In this document: positions 36,370 through 45,944 of the stretch, one piece after another
How positions within the stretch are numbered: position 1 is the stretch's first letter
How the letters are laid out: the number at the start of each line of letters is the position of its first letter
NCBI GenBank assembly: GCA_037178975.1
Contig: JASJZH010000004.1
Coordinates: 2,170,001 to 2,234,000, forward strand
DNA from: Oscheius tipulae
Taxonomy: Eukaryota > Nematoda > Chromadorea > Rhabditida > Rhabditidae
Direction: 5' to 3'
DNA: 64,000 nt
Notes under the pieces: generated by a model
Told to the model about the DNA's origin: nothing
What the model saw: only the letters and a program-made list of their open reading frames with translations
The model's database searches: none
Made by a program: the position numbers and the translations under genes

Positions 36370-39063
36370 ATGCTCACCTTCTTTTTGCTCCCAGAGCTGG
36401 TTTTTTCTGAAGGCGCCGACCAGTTCTATAAGAAGGTGGTGAGCAATGAGTCCGTCTACGACAAGAATTTCGCCCCATGGGTCTTCGGACATCATGTGAC
36501 CTTGACGATCAAGGCCTTCTATATGATTCTTCTCTCAGTCGTGAGTTTTGTGTTATCGAGAATCTGCCAAGCTATAACGAAGAAAGTCACCAGAGATGAG
36601 CTTTTATGGCCAGGTTGAAACATAAGTCAACCGTTTCTAGGTAGAAACACATTGTCACTGAAAGTAATTAAAAAGTCATTCCTCTCCTTTTTGCCTGTAG
36701 CAGCCGAAGAACGTACACGAGTGGAAAAGTCTTTGTATTAGTACGGAGGATGAAACATTATCGTGTTGATGAACTATAGTAGTTTTTGCATAGCAATATT
36801 TAGGCTCCAGATGAAACATTTCTGGATCTGTAGATGTGGAAGCGCGAAATCTTTCGCAACGTCAAGTTGTTACTCCTTGTGCAATGACTGAAACCCAAAA
36901 TCGAGACATTATAAAGTCCACCCGAAACACATAAAATACTTCCAGGAAGAGAATCAGCAGCTTATAACATACGTCACTGGTCTAAATTTGGTAAGTTTGA
37001 CTGCTCCACCCCAATAAGTCTGTCTCAGTCCTGGACTGATCCCCGTCTACGGTTCGATGCCACCAAATATGGTGGAGAGACAATGTTTCTGATGCCAGCC
37101 TACAGCGTGTGGGTGCCACCGATGGACTTTTACAACGGTGTCAACAATCGCGATGTCAAGGACGACATCCAGGGAACACCGGTGGAGATCAGAGCTGATG
37201 GGTCGGCCTCGCTTTGTAACTATGTCACGGTGCAGACTGTCTGTCAGGTGGACGTTGGTGAGTCTTTACAATATTGAGGGATAAGGAAACTTTGATTCGT
37301 AATCAATGCCAGAGCGACCTCCATTGCATGCGGGTACAACCTGAGGGGGCAAATCGAGTAGGCTTACTATTCTAAGCAGAACTTAAGAGATAATAAGCAC
37401 TGCGTGTGACAACAGAGTTTGTTTCAGCCAGGTCGTATACTTCCACCTTACAAACATGATAGCTTCTTCCAAATCACTACGACTTCCAATCTGTGATCAG
37501 AAAACACATTTGCACAAACCAGACAGAACACGATACTGCATTTCAGAGAATTTCCCCTTCGACGAGCAATGGTGCAACATTGGTTTTGCCTCGACCTTGG
37601 CTCATATTGGTCAGATGCAGATTGTCACAGAGGCTCAGCAAATGTTCATAGTGGTTAGTTCCCTGTATGTCACTTGGTCTCTATCAAGATTCCAGGGAAT
37701 CCCCGAATGGGAACTCCACTACGGACTGGCCTTCCAGTCCAGCTACAATCAGACTGGAAGAAACTATTCTCTGGCCACTATTACGTTGCATCTGAACCGA
37801 AACCCGCAATTCTACATCTACTGCCTCATCCTGCCGACCTTTGTCATCACAGCCACCTGTATATCGGCCATGTTACTGCCAGTGAACATGGGTCTGGCCG
37901 ACCGGGTGAGCACTTTACGTGACGTATTCTGTTCAAGATTGTGCGCAAATTTTAGTAGAAAACATTCTGACCTATCTATTTGTGCAGACTTTGAAGCATA
38001 GAACTTTTCGAATATGTCATATAAAGAAGGGTTCGAAACTGCTACATGCAAAGCTCCACTTCAGCAATACTTCAACCTAATTTACGCTCACTGGTTTGCT
38101 TCCAAGAAAGTTTTTTTTTTCAGAACTTTTTAGCTTAGTCGTATTGCAATAAGCCTTCACAGTAATAAAATGTTAGTCACAATTTTGCCGCTGCTGTAGA
38201 ACATCTTATGTTTCGCAACTGAATTAAAGTTTCAAGCACCGTTATTTAATAACGCAGGCAAGTGAACAACTCGTTCTACTCTGTTTATTGTTGTTTAGCT
38301 ACCTTCTCGTTTTTTATTAGCCAAAAATATTGTTCGGCTTTTTCTTTCAGTTTCCGTACTTGAGGCCTGCAGCTTTGTGCATTCTCACTACTACTAAAGC
38401 GTCACTGCGAAACAAAAGCGAGCAAATTATATTGTTTAGAAGTCGTGTTGTTCAAAAACATTTATCGCCTAAGTTCGGTGACAAGACAACTTGCTCTCGA
38501 GAACTGGCTGTAACTGTTCTTGAATTGTTTCACTAAAGTCATACGTACCGTTCTTTGAAGATTAGTTGATTTACTTTAGGTGTTCGACGAAAATAGTGTT
38601 ATTTCAGCCTCAAACCAAAAGATGAGCGCAATTCGTCCTCCCAAGAACTCAAAACACACATTTTCAGGTAAACCTCGGCATCGCCGGTCTCCTCAGTCTC
38701 ACCTTCATGCTCAGTGTCATGGTAGGAGAGCTGCCTCGTTCTCCCGGTCTTCCTCTGATGGGTACCTAGCTCAGAAAATTCCAAAAACTTCCATAGGAAA
38801 ATGGGTAATTGTCGAGATGTTCTTCTGCTGCGGAGCCATGGTCTTCCCGATGCTTATGTCCAGTATTGAGGTTCGATTGCAACAGTATGCCATCCTTTTT
38901 TTTAATTGAAAATTGAGGGTTCAGGTTGACAAAGAAAGACTGTCATGTCTTTGTCTCAGTAGCAAGTTTTCTACTCATAATGGGAGTTAACACCCTGGCC
39001 ACGATTCTGATGTTCACTCTGGCGCCAAAAAGACATGCTCCCACGCAGTTTTCATCGATTTGA
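36370..39063 (+). CDS. Cys-loop ligand-gated ion channel subunit A
   Basis: Eight phase-consistent exons encode 360 aa: 36370-36540, 36946-36990, 37029-37257, 37547-37653, 37696-37905, 38668-38761, 38797-38884 and 38925-39063 (TGA). The start gives a short hydrophobic leader (MLTFFLLPELVFS). Key marks: SWTDPRLRF and VWVPPMDFYN in the extracellular domain; a perfect 13-residue Cys-loop (CQVDVENFPFDEQWC); M1 (YCLILPTFVITATCISAMLL), M2 (VNLGIAGLLSLTFMLSVMV), M3 (WVIVEMFFCCGAMVFPMLM) and M4 (VSVASFLLIMGVNTLATIL). There is no vicinal Cys pair in loop C, so it is not alpha-type. The M3-M4 linker is only about 12-15 residues, where most animal receptors have 70 or more. It should be a plasma-membrane pentamer subunit of the nAChR-like group; the ligand is unknown. 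Subunit B lies downstream. Confidence 0.88.
38385..38520 (+). repeat. Dispersed repeat, copy 2
   Basis: CGAAACAAAAGCGAGCAAAT matches 11759-11785 with one inserted A. Similarity continues patchily to GGTGACAAGACAACTT. It sits in an intron of channel subunit A. Confidence 0.45.
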
Positions 39064-39385
39064 CAGCCTTGAATAAATTTGTTTTGTTTCGTGTATAAAA
39101 AGTATATGATTTCGGCAAAATAATTATTTTACCAAAACCTCTGAGCTTTCAGGAACCAGAGGCGTTATCCCTCCCGTACCACCTCGGTTTCTGGTCCAAC
39201 TTCCTACCCGTATCGTCTCATTGTCAGTTTTCTGTAACCTCTTGTAGCGATTGAGAAACATTTAGAGATACTTTTGCTCGACCGGTCAAATACCGGCTCG
39301 GATTGTTTCATAGTTGGAAGATCGAATGTGTGCAAAAAAAGTTTAGACTATACATTTATGTGACTCGTGAAACAATAAGAATATT

Positions 39386-42300
39386 CTAGAAAGAGTGTTT
39401 GGCCTTTGCGAAGCCGATTCTTGCATTCCCGATGTCGTAGATGTTGCAGTAGCTGCGGATCCAGGTGTCTCCGAGAGTCCATGTCGGTCCGAAGCCGTCT
39501 CCATTCTCGACAAAGAAGGTCAGAGCGCACTGCAAAAGTAACTCTTACATTTCGGTACCGAAGAGATGTCTACATTGAAATTTTTCAAAGTATCCTACTT
39601 TATCGAGCTTTTGAAACGTTTAAAAAACAGCATTCGGTTGATTGCGAAGCTGGGTAAGCATATTTCCGTGGATTCCCAGATTTTTGTATTCCCAGCAAAA
39701 CTGGGCAGTAACGACATTACTTACACTCAAGTCTTTTAACATTCATACATTCGACCAAACATACCAAAAAAAAAAACCCCGGGTACATTTAATTTCCAAG
39801 TTTTGCTACTATTTTGTAAAAAAAACATCGAGACTTCTCAAAACCGCATAGTCTCCATGAAACATTTCCCAAAACAAAACTGTACCAACCTGTCCATTGC
39901 TCAGTCCCAGATCTAGTACGTACTCTATAGACGGGATCGGGTATCTCTGTCCTGCAATCAGAAGAACAAAGTCGGGAAGAGTAGTTGTTTTCTGGCAGTC
40001 CACCGTATAAAGCTTGTTGGCCTGATCATAGCTGGCTCCGGTCTGTTTGACCAGGTTCTGAAGAACCGCATTGGGGACTCCCATCCAGCTGGTTCCAGTA
40101 TCGCTGATGACTTGATCCTTCTGATTTTCAGAGTAGGAGCCCATTTCTGCTCCATCCAGGACAAATTGCCAGTAGGACTGACTGGAGAGTGGGACGTAAT
40201 TGACCGCTGGATCACAATTCTGGGTGTCCAGAGCTCCGTAAGTCACCAGACCACCGTTTCCTCCTTGGGAAGGGGTGAGCTGACGCTCCATGAAGACGGT
40301 GAAGAGGGGTAGGTCGAGCTGGGGAAGGAGGTTCTGCATTGGGGGTGTGACCTGAAAATGATGCAATAAAAGTATATCAATGCTTCACATTGATCGTTTA
40401 TAGCTCAAGGTTTAAACGTTTTCATATACAGAACACAACAAAGTATCAGTACAGTTTTAGCTATATGGAAACTTTGAAATACAAAATTTCTTGGTTTGAA
40501 AAAAGGTGCTCAGTGTTATCACCCCTTCTTGAAACATTTTAGATCAAATGGACGTTTTGACTACAATTTTGCTACTTTATGATATAGAAACGTCGAAACA
40601 TTTTTTAAAAGTTGGTATTTTTCGGGAAAATCTACTTGTTCAAAAGGAGAATGCGACATCATTCGAGGAATTGTATTATCATAGAGTCGGTCGAGAAAAG
40701 AACATCGGCTCTCATTATCAAAATAAATTATAGGCAATCTTTGAAATAGAATTCTTTGGAACTCTAAGTTTTTTGTTGTTTTCAAGTTGACACTACCAAG
40801 CATTAGAGCTTTCATGTTCAAAGGCAGTTATAACTCAATTGTGAAACCAAACTGTTTAGATGAGAGTGTTACTCTCAGAATAACTGCAGTAGTTCAGAGC
40901 TGAACTTTCTGCCTTTTGGTTTTTTTAATCAAATGGGTCGGCTATTGTCCAAGAATCCAATCGAACTAAATAGATACCTTGAAACAAAACACGAACTGCC
41001 AACTATTCGAACAAACACTACGATCTCAAAACTTTTTTTTACTATTTTGTAAATTGTTACTAGTGGTTTTGCTATCAAAATGCAGCTATAGCAATCCCTT
41101 GAAACACGAAACTTTGCAATCAGAATTCCCCTACGATTCTCCTATCAAAATCTTCAAAACATCTACCTTATCAACAGCCAGAGCCGGCCATGCCAGTCCC
41201 AGGATTCCGTCCATTGGCTGGTGTCCGAAGACTCTGGCCAGATGCTCCGCCACTCCAAATTCCTGGCTCTGGATCTGTAGACCGCCCAGAACTATCGTAT
41301 CCTTGGCCAGATGTCCGGACGAGCTTCCCGACGCGTACTGTAGCCTCCAGGTCTCCGACTCCATCACGTAGCTACTAGATTTCGAAGGGTCATACTTATT
41401 TTTGACGTAGTCACTCCCAGCGGCCCCGTTGCAAGCCGAGGTCTTACAGGCGACGTCGATGACCCAGAGATTCGAGGAGCCGGTATCCATGACGAGGTTG
41501 AAGTTCTGGGGAGGGGTTCCGATCGTGACATTTCCAAGATAGAAGTCGTCGGAAAAGTCCATGAAGGGCTGGGTGCCGATGGCTGGAAGCTGGATGCGAG
41601 AGCGGAACTCTTCCTCGAGGAACACAGAGTAGAGACCTTGGCTGGAAATTCAAGATATATTTCGCGTGATCATAAAAGGCTCTGGATCTGGTATTAAAGT
41701 GGTGCTTTCAAGCAGAGCCCCAGATCGAAGCCTCAGATCAATCACCCATATTTTTGGTCAACGGCTCAAAAACGGATCGCCCTATTCCAACTCCTTTACT
41801 GTATCCACCAAAAAGTTTTCTGTGATAAGTTTAGAGATCAGAATTGGAAAATGTTTCAAGATTGTGATAAGTGTATTTAAAAAATTTTTGTTGCGCTGTG
41901 AGTGATCCAATGTTTTATAACAGTTTTCTAAGGGAGCGCACCCCAGATTCAATTGTTCTTTTTCCTCAAAATTGTGTTTCAACTATTGAGTAAAAGCGGA
42001 ACGAAGTTAGCGTGTCCAATAAGCTCTGGTTTATCGTTCACACAAAGCTAATTTCTATGTCATATCTCAGTTTTCTCTAGATAGATGAGATTGAAAACTT
42101 CGACACCCTCGTGTTTCAGCAAAATTTTGATTGTGTTAAGATTGCTCCTTTTTAAGAATGAATTCCTGAAACTGGGATAGTATACGTTTCACGCAATAAT
42201 AAAAACGGTATTCTTTCTTCAGAATCTATACCTAACTACATATATGTTTTTTACCATAATGCAGACTAACGAGGTATTCTGCTTGAGTAAACAGTATACA

Positions 42301-42596
42301 AAACTTAAAACCACCTACGGAATTTCAGGCTATCAGGTTTTTACTGCGAACACCATAACAGCGTTGTGTCAATAAAGTGAAACAAACGTCTTTGTACAGC
42401 TTTTGGAACCCAGAAACACTAGTACAGCATCATACATTTCCTATAGTATATCCAGCTAGTGAAACACAACGTTTTTATACACAAAAACTCACGAAATCAT
42501 CCTCGCCCTCATTGATCCAGTCCTCCTGGTAGGAATTCTGACCACGGCAGCTGACAGGCCAGCGATGAGCAATGAGATGACCAGAATTATCCTCAT
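39386..42596 (-). CDS. Pepsin-like aspartic protease precursor (A1 family)
   Basis: Four minus-strand exons encode 394 aa: 42493-42596, 41167-41641, 39890-40351 and 39386-39529 (TAG). Residues 1-16 are a signal peptide (MRIILVISLLIAGLSA), followed by a basic propeptide. Both catalytic motifs are intact: VMDTGSSNLWV and VISDTGTSWMGV. The flap tyrosine is in LQYASGSSSG. YLGNVTIGTPPQNF and the C-terminal FGPTWTLGDTWIRSYCNIYD are standard A1 landmarks. Length is normal for a cathepsin D/pepsin zymogen. A secreted or lysosomal digestive enzyme is likely, as for C. elegans asp genes. Introns carry piRNA motifs on both strands. The gene lies between two channel paralogs transcribed the other way. 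Confidence 0.92.
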
Positions 42597-43868
42597 TCTC
42601 TGGAAATTTTATATTTTCTCGAACAGGCAAGTCAAAAACTCAAAAAAGTCAAAACTGTACACTCTTCCCTGCATTTTCTGCTCTTTTAAACCTTCCCGAT
42701 AACCGTCGTCTTCTTATCGTTTGTCTCTAGTCTCTGTCCCGAATTCATCATCTATAGAGCCCGTGTCCGGGTCACTTACGTCAAGACCTGCTTCCCCTGC
42801 GGGTCCCCCAGGACGTGGCAGCTTACTTTGGACCCGGGAACATGACAAATTCGGGGTGCGGTTCCGAAGTCTGATCGTAAATGGGCTCCTGTTGACGCAA
42901 GACGGGAGCGAGCGAAACTAGAGAGACTTTTGTAGGAGAGGGTGATAAGAGAGGGTTGATCTGTTTGGTTTGTAGGTAAGGACTGGAAATGTTTCCATTT
43001 GGGAATATACGAAGAGTGGGTCGCATCCTTGCGTCGACTGGTATGGTACCGTAGTTTGCTGAGCATTTGAAATTGTACTAAAGGGACTTAACATGCTTCA
43101 GTAGGCTAAAATGAACCTGGCGAAGTAGACCCTTATTGAACCCTGGTTTTTCAACATTGGTCTAAAATAAAATCTATGGTAAACGACATTCAGCATGCGG
43201 CTATGGCTATCAAAATTCATTTGTTTTGCTGCATTGATAAATACTGCATTGCTGCGGTCATACATACGTTTCCTTGAGCTTATGAAAGAGCAATCTGGAT
43301 GTTCTAGGCGTCTGGGCATCCCTCAAACTCTAAAAACTGTTATATTTCGTCCTTTCACTTGTCATTTCGGCCTTGATCTAACTTCTTGACCATTCCTCAA
43401 TACAAAGGAGTTAAGTGTGGTGACGCTGCTGGTTCGAACCCAAAAGGAGGAAGGCTCTTGAACAAAGTTTCTTTCGTTGCTGCTCTCGTAGTTCTGACTC
43501 TGTGCTAGTTTCTCTTGACTTTGTTAGTGTTCCTGAATCAGTTGTGCTCTGTCTGACTTGTATAATTTCAATACGCTTGACTGTCTGAACTGTGGCAGAA
43601 TTTGATGGGGAGCGATGTAGCATAAACGATTGTTGTCTGTAACTTTCACGCAATTTATAAACTTCGTGAAACACTTCAACAAGAAGTGATTTCCATTACG
43701 GATCTGAAATTTAGTACTTTTAGTACTGGTTTGTCTGTTTCGACTATCCCAAAATTTCCTAATCCCCGCCGCCCATCATTTTGCCAACTTTTCTGCTCTA
43801 ATTACGTGTCCAAAAAGTTGCACCTACATCTCAAATTTCATGTCATTCGCAGCCCGTTCAATCTACAA
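42597..43868. other. Intergenic between protease and channel B
   Basis: One motif (43667, -). Short open frames only, none with a recognisable domain. Confidence 0.6.
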
Positions 43869-45944
43869 ATGTTTCAACAATTGTTGGTACTACTTCCAGG
43901 TCTAGGTAAACCAATATTTTTTCTTGAGTTTCTCGAATAAAATTTCAGTATTTTCCATCGGTCCAGCCAAAAGATTCTACGAGAACGTGCTCAAAAATGA
44001 GAGTCTCTATGACAGACTATTCCCGCCATGGGACACGGATGGGAGACATATGAATGTCACTATGGCATGCTACCAAATTACGTTGGCTTCGGTTAGGGAG
44101 GACAGTCTAGCGGTTGACTACATTACTCAAATCAATATGGTAAGTTGGTCTCTGTCATTCTCGAACTTCCCCTTTTTGTGTTCAAGTTCAAGTAATGCTT
44201 ATAGTGCTAACAAAAGAAAGTTTTTTAATGATCTGTGCGCGACAGGAACAGGGACGGAGGACCAGGGACAGAGGGACAGAGAGACAGGGACAGAGAACAA
44301 ATGATTCAGAAACACCAACAAAGTCAATTGAAGGGATTCCATGAACTGTAACAAACACCGCTGTGGATCCATGCAATCGTGATTTGTGAAAGCTCGATAG
44401 TATTGCACTGTTCTCTTAGGAATAGGTGTCAGAAGCTTTTATGCTTCTCTGTTCTTGTATAGCAGGTCCAAACAAATAAAACTTAATAGAGTTATTTCAG
44501 ACCTGGAAAGACCCTCGACTCGCCTTCGATCCCAAGGACTACGGTAACGAATACAGTCTTATCATGCCACCAAACAGTGTCTGGATCCCGAGAATTGACA
44601 TCTACAACGGCAAGAACAACCGCGATATCAAGAGTGACGCCCAGGATGATGTTGTTGAGGTTGGTCGTCCTTTTGGCCGTGACGTTACGGGTACGACTAC
44701 TAATTTTTGAGTTCTGAAATGGTCTGTAAGGATGTGGCTCTTGCTCCACTCTGCAACTTTGCAGAACAACCTCAAAAATACCGTCTTCGACTCGAAAATG
44801 TAAAATTTATAGGTCCGTTATGACGGGAGTGCGTCACAGGTCAGTTATGTTTACTTGGAGAGCTTGTGTTCCATCGATGTTTGTGAGTTTTTGGCTCAGT
44901 TTCAAAGGAATACAGTGGTGTTTCAGCCCAATTTCCTTTCGATGAACAATGGTGTGTTTTCGGATTCACCTCGGCCACTGTCCCCGTCGAGAAACTTACA
45001 ATTGATGTCATTCCGGAACTTGTCTTCACAGTAGTAAGTTTTCTAATGTTTCAACAAGGAGTTATAAGAAAAATGTTTGATTGTAGCCAATGTGAGTTAT
45101 GTGTTTCTCTGTCTCTCCTCTGCTATCCTTTCCCCCCCCCTTCTACTGACTAGATCACATTTTGTTAGTGTCTGTGCCGGTGAAAATAATGTCTCGCAGT
45201 TGCTTGAAAGCTCTGAAGTTTGACTGTAAGAAAACCAATAAATAGAGGCACCTAGAACTCGAAGTCATACATTTCTCTCACTCCAGGGTCTACCCGAATG
45301 GGAAATTCTTGGAGCCAAGTCATTCGAGATATCCTATCTTCAAAGGGACAGGAACTTCTCCCTGGCCGAAGTGGCTGTTCACCTCAAAAGAAAGCCCCAA
45401 TTCTACATCCATCTCCTCATACTTCCAACCTTTATTGTGACGACCATATGTATTTCGGCCATGCTACTGCCTATCGACGTGGATCTGGGAGAGAGGGTCA
45501 GTTTTAATGTCTCTCTGTCTCTGTATCATTTTTAATTTTTCAGATTAACCTCGGCATCGCCGGTCTTCTCTCCCTGACCTTTATGCTCAGCATCATGCTC
45601 AGTGAACTGCCGAAATCACCTTCTCTTCCCCTCATGGGTAAATTTTTCCCTCATAATTTCTTACCCTTACCATTTAGGCAAATGGGTAATTGCCGAGATC
45701 ACCATCTGCTGCATAGCTATGCTTATCCCGATGGCTTTGAACATTACCGAGAGGAGGCTGTCAAAGTGCGATTTTTCAAAGTTCAAAACAAAAAAAATTC
45801 AGAAGATACGACCTTCGATGCTATCTGAAAACAGCGACGTTGTGTTTCTTCATTCTTGTTAATGTGGCCAATGCCCTCACGACAATTCTGCTATTTGTGG
45901 CCAGAGACAGGATTCCAGACTTGGCAGCCTATAAGGCTGTTTGA
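43869..45944 (+). CDS. Cys-loop ligand-gated ion channel subunit B
   Basis: Nine phase-consistent exons encode 363 aa: 43869-43899, 43949-44139, 44501-44659, 44813-44882, 44927-45033, 45287-45496, 45544-45637, 45678-45765 and 45803-45944 (TGA). The short first exon (MFQQLLVLLP) gives a leader; it is the least certain. Landmarks: TWKDPRLAF, VWIPRIDIYN, a 13-residue Cys-loop (CSIDVSQFPFDEQWC), M1 (HLLILPTFIVTTICISAMLL), GER before M2 (INLGIAGLLSLTFMLSIML), M3 (WVIAEITICCIAMLIPMAL) and M4 (LCFFILVNVANALTTILLF). The exons from the Cys-loop to M3 have the same lengths as in subunit A (107, 210, 94, 88), proving common origin. The M3-M4 linker is again very short (about 15 residues). GER at the inner end of M2 resembles cation-selective receptors. 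Confidence 0.87.

Larger units (their letters stand above)
36616..45053. promoter_or_regulatory. Twenty piRNA-type motifs in alternating strand blocks
   Basis: Minus 36616, 36751, 36812; plus 37420, 38526, 39304; minus 39368, 39858, 40530, 40980, 41100; plus 41852, 41975, 42112; minus 42378, 42460, 43667; plus 43870, 44919, 45047. 37420 (GTTTCAGCC) and 44919 resemble or are splice acceptors; 43870 overlaps a proposed start codon. 45047 is the last motif before the density drops. Confidence 0.6.

Noticed and set aside
133-45053. Reading all TGTTTCA as splice acceptors (TTTCAG)
   Set aside because: Only a handful (32572, 37420, 44919, perhaps 17245) sit at or resemble AG acceptors. Most are not followed by G, lie mid-intron, or are antisense to the gene.
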